A stretch of 64,000 nucleotides of DNA from Sordaria brevicollis (taxonomy: Eukaryota; Ascomycota; Sordariomycetes; Sordariales; Sordariaceae), in assembly GCA_033439795.1 (NCBI GenBank), contig JAUTDP010000007.1, positions 1,736,001 to 1,800,000 on the forward strand, given 5' to 3'. Position 1 is the stretch's first letter. Every line of letters starts with the position of its first letter. The position numbers and the translations under genes are program-made. This document shows, piece by piece, positions 35,301 through 46,700 of this stretch. Below the pieces are notes generated by a model. The model saw nothing but the letters and a program-made list of their open reading frames with translations. It ran no database searches and was not told where the DNA came from.

Positions 35301-36152
35301 ACCTCTACCTAGGTACCTACCTCTACTGTACCGACTTGCCCGCTCGCCCACGGCTTCCATCAGTACCAGTCGTAGTGAGGTGCCTGTGGGTGGTACCCCC
35401 AAAAAGCCACCGTACCTACACGCCCCCCGTCGACCAAGCAGTAGCGACAAGAGCCCCTCCCACTGTTCTGCCCACCGACCCAACCATCCCACGTTCTCAG
35501 GTTCTGCCGTTGCGCTGTTGACAAGGGCGGCCGAACAAGGGCCTGCCTACCACGGACGACCACGGGCATTTGATACTGTACCCACACCCGCTTACCATTT
35601 AGTGCCTTTTCCACTTAACTTCAGTCTACACCCAACTTCCCTTCACACTCCGGTGGACCGGTCACCACACACCACCTGCACACCCTTCTTTCAAAGGAAC
35701 TTCTTCTTCTCTGTCTCCGTCCACCACCTACCTCCCTTGCGCAAACTCCTCCTCCCCTTCTGGCCTCCCCGAACCCGGTGCGCTCACTGCTTGAGCTTCT
35801 CTCTTGTTTGTCTTTTCCCCTTGCTCTTGGATCCCCGCTAGTCCATCGTTACCTTAGCAGCCTGTCCGCCCGTGCCAGCCTTGCCCCGTCTTTTCGCGAC
35901 ATGCCCAGGTCCCATCTCGATTGACGGCGCTATTCTTGCACTGCTCGTCCTCTTTGTTCGCGAGACTCGCTACGAGACCAAAAGGCCAAAGCGACGACAA
36001 CCCCAAATTTGCCCCGAAACTCGACATTGCTTCGCCTCGCCTCCTGTCCTCGGGATACTTATGACGGACTTTTCTGGTCGCACGTTGGAGAAGGATTGAG
36101 AAGGTGGCTTGCAGGTCACCCGGATTTTTTTTATCAGCAGAAATTTTCAGCC
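26310..36152. other. Long gene-poor region
   Basis: Nearly 10 kb lie between trm5 and the Reg1-like gene. Open frames are at most about 190 codons, overlap on both strands, lack family motifs and cannot be joined by good splice sites into anything I recognise. There are T-runs at 27430-27442 and 34314-34328, a 12-base inverted repeat at 28831-28871, one CACGTG at 32724-32729 and a run of GTACCT repeats near 35300-35320. From about 35200 the sequence becomes CT-rich and is probably the Reg1-like leader. Base composition is ordinary, so it is not RIP-degraded repeat. It may contain noncoding transcripts or fast-evolving small genes that I cannot recognise. Confidence 0.4.
28831..28871. repeat. 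12-base perfect inverted repeat with 17-base loop
   Basis: The arms CATGCTATGATT (28831-28842) and AATCATAGCATG (28860-28871) are exact reverse complements around a 17-base loop. The function is unknown; it could be a hairpin in a transcript or a binding site. Confidence 0.8.
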
Positions 36153-37947
36153 ATGGCCGTCATCTTCAACTCGGACGACGATACGTTTTTCGGGGCGCCC
36201 TTGCGTCGATCTCAGTCGCAGCCCAAGTTCAACACGAAACGCTCCGGTTTCCACTCCTCGGCGTCAACGTCTAGGCTCAGCGATATCTACCAACACTCAA
36301 AGGCCTTCGACCACTCGGCCCCGTCTTCGGCGCCTTCTTCCCCTCGTGGCATCCACCTCGAATCATCCGAGCTGTCGGATTCTTCTACGCCAGTCACCAA
36401 TCCTTCTCTCACCTCGGACAGCGACGACGAAGATGTCCTAGAAGCCGCCATCTCGAGGAGGGGCTTCGGTGGCCGCCTACCGCGGTATGAGGAGGACGTG
36501 GGTTATTTCAACCATGTGGAGCATTCGGGACCCCCACCTAGTCCACGAACAGATCAGTCGTACACTTCCTCACCGTCTGGAAATGATACGTCTACTCCCA
36601 CCTCGCGACCCGAATCCCCAGAGCTTGTTTATGAAAGGGCTGAGGACGACATAGCGCTCAAGGCACAGCCTTCCAGGCATGTCGACTATCTCTCTCACAA
36701 TTGGCGCGAGGAGGACATCTGGTCGTCATGGAAGCATATTGTCGCTAGAAGGGGAGATTATGCCAACTCCGCCCGGCTCGAGAATGCTTCCTGGAGAACT
36801 TGGATGAAGTCCAAAAATAACCTCGGCACAGTTTCTCCGGAAACGTTGAACTGGTATGTTCTTCGGCTGGGATTTCCTACCTCACTTTCTGGGTAACTGA
36901 CATGCTCGCAGGCTGAAAGATTGTGATGTGACATGGCTATACGGACCCTTGCAGACTGGTGCTTCGATACACTCCAACAACTCGAGCAACAACAGCACAA
37001 GGATATCCAAGACGAACTCGTTCGCGAAGAAGCCCATCCTGAAGAAGAGGAGCATGTCAGAGCTGATGCTGCAGAGGTCTCTGTCCGCGTCGTCACTCGT
37101 CAAACAGGCCGCAGCAGCCGTACAGGCACAGCAGAAAGGATGCCTCAAAAAGACTGGTCGGCGACCTGGTTTGGACCGAGCCAACACCGATTTCGTCACC
37201 TTCCCATTTTCGTCCCGCGGTTTCAGCACCGACAACAGTCTGTTTCCGACAGCCGTGTCTTCCGGTCTCGTTTCTCCTAGTGGTGAGCGGAAGCATATCC
37301 ACTTCAACGAGCAGGTAGCACAGTGCATTGCTGTCGATATCAAAGGGGATGACGACGACGACGACATCGAACCCGAAATCAACTACAACAGCGATTCGGA
37401 TGACGACGCCATCATGATGAAGCGGACCAAAACGAAGAAGTTGCGGCCTGTGTTGAAAAAGACAAAGAGCCACAGCCACAGCGGTGCAGAGAGCAAGACG
37501 ATTGCCATGCTGCCCTCGACTACTCTAAAGTATCGGGAGGATACCCCCGAGCCGACGGAATCAGCCATGAAACACAGCACTGGTGTATTTAGGGGAACAG
37601 CTCTATCCCCTTCATCGTCTCAGGAGACGCTACGTCCTGCCAAAAAGTCCGGCAGATTCTTCGTTGACAGCGATGACGAGGAGGATGAAGACGATGACGA
37701 ACCGATCTCAAGGTGGTCTTCTGCGAAATCTGGCGAAAGCTCGTTGGGCGGACTTCGCCGTTCAACTTCGTCTGCCAGTCTTTCGAAAGAACCAGCTGGT
37801 ATGAGGAGAACCGAGTCGGGCATGTTTATGCCATACGAACAAGGCGAAAACTCCAACAACGAAGGCCTGCTAGGCCGGGTCATTGATACGGTAAATACGG
37901 CCCGGGACATTGTCCACGTTATCTGGAACGTTGGGTGGAAGAGATAA
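36153..37947 (+). CDS. reg1: Reg1-like regulatory subunit of protein phosphatase 1
   Basis: Exons 36153-36853 and 36912-37947 (intron 58 bases, phase 2) give 578 residues from the ATG in CCATGGCC. The upstream in-frame sequence back to 36009 is leader. Reg1 in yeast brings the phosphatase Glc7 to Snf1 kinase and keeps glucose repression on. The conserved DUF1752-type block lies near 175-250 (SWRTWMKSKNNLGTVSPETL, then CDVTWLYGPL) and the intron falls inside it. Near 360-376 is KHIHFNEQVAQCIAVD, which contains an RVxF-type PP1 docking site (KHIHF). The rest is disordered and Ser-rich, with acidic runs (GDDDDDDIEPE, SDDEEDEDDDE) and repeated KKT/LKK basic motifs. The family call is firm; the role in carbon catabolite control is inferred from yeast. 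Confidence 0.88.
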
Positions 37948-39575
37948 ATCTACCACTCGGCTAGACCACTCTTATTAACCAAACCATTTTCCAGAAGGAG
38001 GCCACGGCGAAAACCCTGAACTCGCAACGATTTCGACTCGGCTAAGGTTCTCTTACTTTGAGAACACAATAAAACATAACAATTACACTTGGTGGACTTA
38101 CCATCCAAATATCGCATCTGATGCCAGAGCATGGCGGGCAAAAACTGGCTCCGCAAAAAACAACGACCACGACGACGACCAGCCGACATCATCTCCTCGA
38201 AGCGGCAACAACCGCGCATATACCCTGGAAGGTTGTTCTACAATCTCTCGGTTGCATTGATCACGACAACGCGAAAGCATGCATTGGCCATGGTGTTATA
38301 GGGTTACTTTAATGGTACTTGCTTTTGATTCTTTATTCATTTTTCTCTTTATCGCATTCTTTCCAAAATTCACTTGGTTCAGAATTGGCAAGGGTGGGGA
38401 GAGCCTGGCGCAGGGAGGAGTGGATTAGGTGTTCGTCAAATCGATTGTCAAACAGTCCGATACCACTTTCCATGTTGTGTCTTGCTTTTTCAGGTCTGAC
38501 TTACGGGTTTGGTTCGGCTCGGATTCGTAATTTCCGGGAACGGGTTGAGGAGGCTTATACCGCAGGCTTTTCAATTTCTCATCTGGCTTTTGCTTTAGGT
38601 GTTGGGGAAGACAAAAAAATTGCGGAGGGGAGAAAAACGACACATGCGCATTTGAGCCGTTGGATATCGCTACTTGATCTCAGGCGGAGAGGTGAAGCGG
38701 ATATGGTCGGGGAGATCAGCTCACGAGACCTGAGAGTGGCGTTCCAGCGCCAGGTGCATTTCCCACGGCGTTGGGAGGGAGGAAAGCAAAAAAGAAGGAA
38801 AGGCGCGCGTCCGGGCATGTCTTTCGGGTCAGAATTATCCTAACATTCATACCCTATCCATATCACGGGCGGCGCCACAAATGGTGGGAGCATTCTTACC
38901 TACGACAGGTGCTTTCTTGGTTGGAAGTTGGGGATCAGCTTCATACATGGCTGAGGGTAATTGGAAGCAACCTTGTACATTCCGTGCATAGTAGTAAACA
39001 GAGATTCTTGGCCGTGATTCAATTTCGCACCTGCTCCTCTATGATCTTCTCGCGGTCATCATCAATGCTTTTCAGTTTAATGCCAGACTGAGATTTGACT
39101 GTCGGTCTTGTTGAACACGCCCCAAGTTGATGCTAAGACCATGAATAGGTACAAAGGTACATCCTCCACTGCCAGCTGGCGGGGTCCCGGTTCACGCTGT
39201 GAGCAAGGGCCGCCCAAGCTGATGAACGCGTGCGTGGGGAGCTGCCTGGGTTGGTGGGCACCCACCTGCGTGTAGGGGAGCTCCAAACTGTCCGCCCGCC
39301 TTCCACTTGCTATCCACTGCCGCAGACTGAGGTGACGCCGCCGTAGCTGCTACCTTGCCAGGCTAACAACAGTGAACGAACGCCTCCACTGACAACCCAT
39401 TCCAAACGTCAACATCATCACCATCATCTCAGCCAGTCCTCCAACTTCCGTCGTCCTCGCCGCCGAACTTCATACCAAGCGCAGCAATCTATTGCATCCC
39501 GAACGTCTTTGGGAACCGTCAAATCGTACACCGAACATCGAGATACCTTCCCATTCAACCACTTAGACGACCATC
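37948..39575. other. Intergenic region upstream of pre2
   Basis: This holds the Reg1-like 3' UTR and the pre2 promoter and leader. A 174-codon plus-strand frame (38319-38843) has no ATG at its start and no family resemblance. A CT-rich leader precedes 39576. No other gene is supported. Confidence 0.5.
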
Positions 39576-40658
39576 ATGGATGCGCTTGTCGCAAGGTACA
39601 GCCGTCCGGCTTACCAGCAGAATGAGCTCTTCACGGAAGAGGAACAGCAAGACCTCTGCGAAACCCAGCCTCCTTTGTCTCTCAAGTTCGCCATGCCTCC
39701 AGTAGCTCATGTTCGTCCTCCCTGTTCACCTACCTTATCCCCTCCGTCCTCTCGGTACCCCTCGCAGTTCACCATCCTTCGAGCCCCTCTCGAAGCTGCT
39801 TGTCCTTTCCCAGCTAGCTAGCTATACCCCGTCGATGATGATGCTACAAGGACGGAAACGACACCGACAACAATGACAATGATGACCCTAGGCTAACCAA
39901 AGTTTACCTAAACACAGCCCTCCTCTTGGCTCCGCGCCGCAACCGACGACCGCGCCAATCCTTCGTGCCCCATCAAGATTGCCCACGGCACGACCACACT
40001 CGCCTTTCGGTTCCAGGGCGGCATCGTGGTGGCGACAGACTCCCGCGCGACGGCCGGCAACTGGATCGCCTCGCAGACGGTCAAGAAGGTGATTGAGATC
40101 AACAGCGACCTGCTGGGCACCATGGCGGGCGGTGCCGCCGACTGCCAGTACTGGCTGGCGTGGCTGGGCATGCAGTGCCGGCTTCACGAGCTGCGACACA
40201 AGCGCCGCATCAGCGTGGCCGCCGCCTCCAAGATCCTGGCCAACCTGGTGTACCAGTACAAGGGCATGGGCCTGTCGATGGGCACCATGTGCGCCGGCGT
40301 CACCAAGGAGGAGGGCCCCGCGCTTTACTACATCGACTCGGACGGCACCCGGCTGGCCGGCAACCTGTTCTGCGTCGGGTCCGGTCAGACGTTTGCGTAC
40401 GGTGTCCTGGACGCCGAGTACAGATACGACCTGACGACGGAGGAGGCGCTCGAGCTGGGTCGCAGGAGCATTCTGGCCGCTACACATCGTGATGCCTACT
40501 CTGGTGGCTTCATCAACCTGTACCACGTCAAGGAGTCTGGATGGGAGAAGCACGGCTTTAACGATACCAACCCTATTTTCTGGAAGACCAAGCTGGAGAA
40601 GGGCGAGTTTAGCAACGTTACGAGCGACTTCAACGAGGATGTCTCGACCCGTGTTTAA
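39576..40658 (+). CDS. pre2: 20S proteasome subunit beta5 (Pre2), chymotrypsin-like
   Basis: Exons 39576-39710 and 39918-40658 give 291 residues. Pre2 is the beta5 catalytic subunit of the 20S core and cleaves after hydrophobic residues. A 69-residue propeptide ends KIAHG and is removed to expose Thr70 (TTTLAF) as the N-terminal nucleophile. The other catalytic residues are in place: Asp17 and Lys33 in mature numbering ([11 protein letters not shown], then TVKK). Motifs [14 protein letters not shown] and [10 protein letters not shown] are standard. The intron is long for this genome (207 bases) and its best donor is the weak GTTCGT; I chose it because it restores the conserved [13 protein letters not shown] junction. 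A donor six codon-bases earlier (GTAGCT) would delete three residues. Gene identity is certain; the exact junction is less so. Confidence 0.95.
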
Positions 40659-41145
40659 ACTTTGAGAGGGAGGGGATGGAATGGAGATTGGGAGTAGTGG
40701 ATATGGCTCGACTAACTCGGGGCTGACTGGACGGATCCGATGTTAGCGAGGCAGGAAGGTACTTAGCCAACAGCATACTACACACATAATGAAGAAACGA
40801 ATGAGCCTCGAATAGATCCGCATAGCATGGACAAACAACTTAAACCAGGTCATTAATCTAGCTTGAACGTATGTGAACTTATCGTACAAATGGACATCAA
40901 AGTCCTGATCAAGTCTAGATGAGTACGCTTTATGGTTCCTTTTAGTCATACATCAGATCCCTCTCCATAATCATACACCCGACGCTTTTGACAACCGCTA
41001 TGATACAGATACACTGTTATTTCACAAGACAAAGAGAAAATATCCAACGCTCCCAGACATTCATCACCCACCCATGCCCACAGCATCCGCCTTCTCCTTC
41101 CCGGCCTGACAGAAAGGGACCATACTTCTGTTTCGACTGCTAGAG
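40659..41145. other. Convergent 3' ends, pre2 / qri7
   Basis: This 487-base gap between convergent genes holds only 3' UTR-like sequence, AT-richer in the middle. No gene is seen. Confidence 0.6.
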
Positions 41146-42984
41146 CTAACGCCTCACATAAAAGGGCTTCTCATCCGTCCCCAAGACGCCGCCCTGCTCG
41201 CTCGTCGAACTCATGCTCCACTTCTTAACCGGCAGCATGTCCATTGTGCTCACCCAGCCGGCCCTATACATCTCCGATCCCGTCCATGCAATCATGGCCG
41301 CGTTGTCCGTGCACAAATTCACAGGCGGAGCCATAATCCGGACGTGGCCGAACCCGCGCACCTCCAGCACCCGCCTCAAAACGTGTCTCAGAAACTGGTT
41401 GCTCGCCACGCCGCCCGCCACCACTAGCGTCTTGACTCGTTGGTCTTCGGCCGAGTGCTTCGCTTGGTCTTGCAAGACCATGACGATGCGCGAGGCGAGG
41501 TGTTCAAAGGCAAGCTGCATCACGGCGCGCGCTAGGTAGCGGCGTTGTTCGAGCTGGTCTGCTTCTCCCAGGGCCGGAGATATGGAGTGGGTGGTGGATG
41601 GTGGGGAGGGTGCCATGTCATTGGACTCGTTGGATCCGGCATTGGAGACGGGAGAAATTTCCCGCGAGAGGACCCCGTCCGTCTCATTCACCGCAGAGAA
41701 ACTCGATAACGAGTCGGCGATGCGTTGCGCTTGGGAACCGAGACCGGTGAAGTTGTACTCCATTTTCCGGGAGGCGTAAAGGGGTGGTGAGAGCTGCCAC
41801 CCATAGGGAGAGTTGAACTGCTCGATCTCGGCGGCGCGAGTGGCGGGTGGGGTGTACTTGAAGTTGTAGTCCCTTTCGTCTCCTCCGGAGGGGAAATTGG
41901 GAAAGGCGAAGCGCTCGAGGGCGGCGGCGTACATGACGTTTTGGCTGGATTCTAATACTGAGCGGGGAAGTATCTTGCGCGCGGCTTTGTCGAGCATGTC
42001 GCCGATAGCGATGTTTTCCGATGTGCACTTGATTAGATGGGATGTTAAGGAGGCGGAGTAAACTAGTTGGGTGTGGCCGCCGGAGACCAGGAGGTTGAGG
42101 TAGGGGTAGTCAAGGTCTGGTTGTTCCTGAGACTCTTCCTGCTCCTGCTTGTTGTTCAATCCTGATACATGCTGTTGCTGTTGGGAATCACAATCACTGG
42201 CTGTTTTCTGGCGTTGTGCCCATGGGGATGAAGCAGCGCTGGGGGTGGCGGAGCGGTCGAGAGCTTCAACGAGCTGCGGCGTAAGAGCGTGGGCTTGCAT
42301 GTGGTGAACTCCAATGATGGGAGTACCCCATGCCAGCGCGAGACCCTTGCCTACTTCCATACCGGTGGCCAGGCTGGTGGCCATTCCGGGGCCGCGGGTG
42401 ACGGCGATGAGGTCAGGGGTTCTCTGCTTCGTCTTCTTCTTCTCGCTAGACGCTTCGTCCTGGGTATTACCATCCTCTTCAGGGAGGTACTGGATAGCTT
42501 CCTGGACCAGGGTCGCGAGGTGGCGCTGGTGCCATTCGACGGCAGCGGCAGGGTGGACGCCTCCGAACGCACGCTGGTCCGACGTGACTTTCTTGTTGAA
42601 GAGTAGGTTGGCCACGAGTACAGGTTTCTTGGTGTTCTCGGTGCTCTCGTAGCTGTGGAGGAGGGCAACACATGTGTCGTCGCATGATGTCTCGATGGCC
42701 AGCGTCAAGAGGTCATTCTGGCGCTTGGGCAGCGGACCATGCGAAGCCCTGTTGGAAACGGCGCTAGGCATACTGTATGATGTTGGTCCTGGTGACGATA
42801 TTTGACTGGATAATGGCGTGGATGTTGGCTCATGAGATGTGCTCATCATAGCTCTGGGGGTAGATGCTCGTCTTATACACCATGGCTGCTTCGGCAGCTC
42901 TTGTCGAACAAGACCGATACTGAGACCTCCTCTCGTGGTCCATGGTCGTAGACCAGCACCGTGAAGTACTTGTAATTGCCTCAT
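41146..42984 (-). CDS. qri7: Mitochondrial tRNA threonylcarbamoyltransferase Qri7
   Basis: A single exon encodes 612 residues. Qri7 is the mitochondrial member of the Kae1/TsaD family and makes t6A37 on ANN-decoding tRNAs from threonylcarbamoyl-AMP. The N-terminus is Arg-rich without acidic residues (about 1-45), as expected for mitochondrial import. The core starts with LAIETSCDDTCVALL (about 95-109), then GGVHPAAAVEWHQRHL, RGPGMATSLATGMEVG, the metal-binding HHMQAHAL and NLLVSGGHTQLV. The C-terminus has LVVAGGVASNQFL and NAAMIAWTG. Two low-complexity insertions enlarge the protein beyond the usual size of about 400 residues: one Gln/Ser-rich between HMQAH and VSGGH, one Ser/Pro/Asn-rich after the FTGLGSQAQRIADSL segment. 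All recognisable active-site motifs are kept. Confidence 0.92.
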   Translation of the reverse strand: MRQLQVLHGAGLRPWTTRGGLSIGLVRQELPKQPWCIRRASTPRAMMSTSHEPTSTPLSSQISSPGPTSYSMPSAVSNRASHGPLPKRQNDLLTLAIETSCDDTCVALLHSYESTENTKKPVLVANLLFNKKVTSDQRAFGGVHPAAAVEWHQRHLATLVQEAIQYLPEEDGNTQDEASSEKKKTKQRTPDLIAVTRGPGMATSLATGMEVGKGLALAWGTPIIGVHHMQAHALTPQLVEALDRSATPSAASSPWAQRQKTASDCDSQQQQHVSGLNNKQEQEESQEQPDLDYPYLNLLVSGGHTQLVYSASLTSHLIKCTSENIAIGDMLDKAARKILPRSVLESSQNVMYAAALERFAFPNFPSGGDERDYNFKYTPPATRAAEIEQFNSPYGWQLSPPLYASRKMEYNFTGLGSQAQRIADSLSSFSAVNETDGVLSREISPVSNAGSNESNDMAPSPPSTTHSISPALGEADQLEQRRYLARAVMQLAFEHLASRIVMVLQDQAKHSAEDQRVKTLVVAGGVASNQFLRHVLRRVLEVRGFGHVRIMAPPVNLCTDNAAMIAWTGSEMYRAGWVSTMDMLPVKKWSMSSTSEQGGVLGTDEKPFYVRR

Positions 42985-43725
42985 ATTGACTTCTATTGAG
43001 TCTTCTTTCCCCTAAAGTGCTCAGTGCGTTGGCAATCGTCGAGTGTCCACCATGCGACTCTTGCCAAATTGGGCTTCCGGCCGAGGGGCGACGATGGTTC
43101 TCACCTGAGAGCTGAACCGCGCTTGCCTGATGAATGTTTCGCAAGTCCTTAGTAAAATTAGCGCAGCAGTTTCCGGTGCATCCATATATCGCTTCTCAAC
43201 CGCAAACGCCCGTCCGCTAAAGCCGCAATAGTTGTCAATGATGCAGTGAATATCTTGAGAGGATTGAGTGAGTGGTGTTGTTTGAGAAAGAAAAGCCAAG
43301 GCAGTCGCTTACAGCTGGCCAGTGGCCGTTGCCAGCTGTCGAGATCATCGCCAAACCACTCCTTACCCCTATCCCCAGCTCTTGCATAACAACATCAAGT
43401 ATTCCAGCGTACCTACGTTAGAATATTCAATTTGACGATTGTGCAAGCATTTCACCCGTTGAGCGACCTTTAACTGATGGAAGCTTGTCAATTTTAAATG
43501 CCTCTATAGTATCTTCATGAACAAATTCGCCTGCCTCGCGCACGAACATCTATGTTCCACTCTTCTGGCACACACCTAGACTTGTTTTGTCTGGAAGAAA
43601 AATCGAGGAAACAATACAAGAATCTTGACAAGAAAGCAATAATTTTGAGAAAATCCCCGCGCCTATGTATGCATATGAAGTTTGAAAGAGAAAAAGCCCA
43701 TCCATTCCCTAAATCCCCCACGCGA
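42985..43725. other. Intergenic region upstream of qri7
   Basis: This holds the 3' UTR of the membrane glycoprotein gene and the promoter and leader of qri7, both on the minus strand. On that strand the leader has a possible upstream ORF (ATG near 43190, stop at 43021) and a strong donor-like CAGGTGAGA near 43108, with an acceptor-like CTTTAG near 43015, so a leader intron is possible. I cannot assign a protein to the small frame. Confidence 0.4.
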
Positions 43726-46700
43726 TCAAGCTTGCTGCTTACCCGCAGTCAACTGCACCCAGTTGGTATACCTGCAATTGCAACCGCCCGTACCTCCATC
43801 GAAACCGCCAAAGCTCGGATTGAACTTCGCACCGGGGTTGATCCAATCACCCGTCTGGTTCATGTTGTTCAGAATGACCTTGGTATCGTTCATGTTGATC
43901 TTTCCGCCGGGTGCGACGCCACGGCTAAACGCGAACTTTCTTCCCAAGATTCCGCCATGTGTGTCCAGCGTCACCGTGACCGGGTATGGAAAGCTTCCGG
44001 GCTGAGTGCTGTTGCTGTTCGCGGGTCCGCCGTTGAATTTCGTCCCGAGAAGACGGGTGCTGTTGACCCGCTGCGTCCAGATCTCCACCTTGTAGCGTGC
44101 TGAGAGCCAGGTGACGACAAACTTGGAGTCAAAGGCGGTGGAGCCGCCGGCGCGGTCTGACGAGGCGTCACCGGTGAGGTAGACGGTCTTGTTGTAGTAC
44201 GTGTAGAAGCCAAAGTGCTCGGTCGGCAAGCCACGGTCGAAGAGGCGGAGGGGCTGCTGAGTTGGGAATGGCATAAGAACGGCCGGGGCGCCAGTTCCGT
44301 CAGGGTTTAGGGCTGGCGGGATAAAAGAAAGATCAAGGCCGCCCTTGGACTGCCTCTCTTGAAGCAAATTGTAATCGGATTCAACCTCAGCATCGCGACG
44401 GGCGAGCATATTGGGTCCAACCGAGTCCTCCAGAGTTCGTAGAATGCTGATGTAGAAAGGAGTTGGCTCTCCCGCCTTATCGTCGGATACAATGCCATCG
44501 GTGGTGTTACCCAAGAAGAACATATCTTGGAACTCGGGAGGAGAGGGGCGCGGGACGAATCCAACGCTGGGGGCTTGTTGGACCTGGCGACTCAAAAGTC
44601 TTTTGACAACCGAAATGAAGCCCATCGGCGCACCGCCTGACTGTGGGCGCTGCGCCCTCGTCTGGTTTGCTACGGTACCATTAGTAACGGAGCTTTTGTT
44701 GCTACCAGTCTGGGACGGCAGAGCAGAGGACTCGGCAGCCTTAGTAGGAGTAGGCGTCGGAATTGCCTGGCCTGTGACATTCCACGCTTGTTGTGTGTTG
44801 TTGTCGTATTGAATCTGGATGATAAAACTAGGCTGATCGGCAGCGAAAGGCTCAGCCTGTTCTGTCTGGTCTTTGGGTAGCGCGCAACTCCAGAAGCGCG
44901 GATCATCAGCGCATGATGCATCAGTAACAGAATCTGTTCCAATGACGGTGGAGATGCCGATAGGGATCGGCGGAAAATCTGTGAGGTTGAGCCAAGGTGA
45001 ATAGGGCTCCGGCTTGCCAGCTTTAGGTCGTGACAAGATGACTCCAAGAGCCACGGCGAGCGCTATCAATCCCAGAGTGACAATGAACATAGCCAAACAC
45101 CACCGCCTACGCTTCCTCCCTTCCCGACCGGTCCGGCCAAAACAGCCATTTGCTGGGATGCAACCACGTCCTCTCCAAAATCCACCAAACTTGCGTGCCA
45201 TGGCATCCTCCTTTTCATTGCGACGCCTTTTCTCCTCGGCCTTCAGCCTTTGGGTAGCAGATACGGAGGTGTTGAATGACCTGTTGGTGAAATCGCCGTG
45301 GTGGAAAGCAGGTCTGGCAGGAGGCGGCCTTGCAGGAACGTAGGGCAAATCGATCGCGCCTTGTGAGGTCATCGTCCGCGCCAAACCGGGAGATACTGGG
45401 CCCGGAGAAGGCGGGTACATGGCGTTCAGTGGGTGACTCGGAGGAAATACGGCTCGGTATCGGACACTCTCGATGTTCTGGACGTTCTGGACATTCTGGG
45501 TCTTCTTCGGAGGCGAGTATGGCGGAGGCAATTCCGAAGTCGATTCGTTCTCCTCAATCAATATCCGTGCCTTTTCGGTATGGGATTGTGGCTGCGGCAC
45601 CATCGGTGCTGGTGTAATTTCTGACATCGCTGCTGTTGATGAAGAGGATGCTACCGCCGTTGTCGAGTATGCGAACGGGTTGTAAGAAGAGGAAGAAGAA
45701 GCTTCCACTTGCGAAACGTCCTCAATAACTATCATGGGAGGTCGATTGGCCTTCACGGCACTTCCCGACGAACCCTGACCAAGGGCATTGTTGTTGGAAG
45801 ACAAAGACCCATTGTTGTTGCCCGTCTTCCACCACTCTTCTTTGTCATTCTCTTCTTGGATACTGGTAACAGGGGTCCTGGACATCACCGGGCTTTGGGT
45901 GAATGGCGAAGTAATTTGATCCCACCAGCCCTGCTGTGACCGTGCAGTTAATGTCGCAGACACAGGACTCTTTGCTTTGATGATGGACCTCTGTCTCGTC
46001 GCTACTGGACTTCCATCCTCCTCGAACAGAGTGACCGGAGTGGCCATATCATCATCCTCATCGGTAAAGTAGGCAGTGGTCGTAACCCTTGGTGGACGCG
46101 GCTTTCCGTATCCCACCGGAGTAAGCAGATCATCACCACCGTCGCTGAGATAGAATTCCGTCGCCCGGGTATCTCTGTACTCCTTGGGAACCGCAGGAAC
46201 AGCCGGCACCGTGCCAGCACTGGGGCCTCCTGTTCTGTACGAGCTGATGGTGAATTGGGAGTCGGGAGTGTCTGGTGACCATACCGAGATGGGCGGTTTT
46301 CCCGTGGGAGGCGGGGAGAAGTACTTGTCGAAGTCGACTGGTGTATCAACGACGGCGGTTTGTGGGCTGATGACGACAGTTGAATCTGAGGGCATGGCGA
46401 ATCCGATCATGATACCGCCAACACTGGGTGAAAGGTCGGCCGAGACAGGTGTGTCTACGGCTAGCCTATCCATCCTCCTGTCGATCGGAGTAGCTGAAGC
46501 CGGACTGTTCCTCTTCTTCCTCAGCCAAGCAAAAGTGCCGATGGATTCATCTGAAGCCATTCCTTCCAATGCGTTCAGAGCAGCTGGGTCAGCGAATTTG
46601 CCCTTGTCGTTCAAACCGTTTCCTTTGTTTAGAGCTGCCTGGTTGGCTAGCTGTTGTCGTAATTGCTGTTGTCTGAGTGTTGTCATGTCTGTGGTCACCT

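Noticed and set aside
39888..40553. 221-codon minus-strand frame opposite pre2
   Set aside because: It is a shadow of the GC-rich Pre2 exon, with no motif of its own.
43021..43299. 92-codon minus-strand frame upstream of qri7
   Set aside because: It does not begin with ATG, and no family match comes to mind; more likely leader sequence with an upstream ORF and a possible leader intron.
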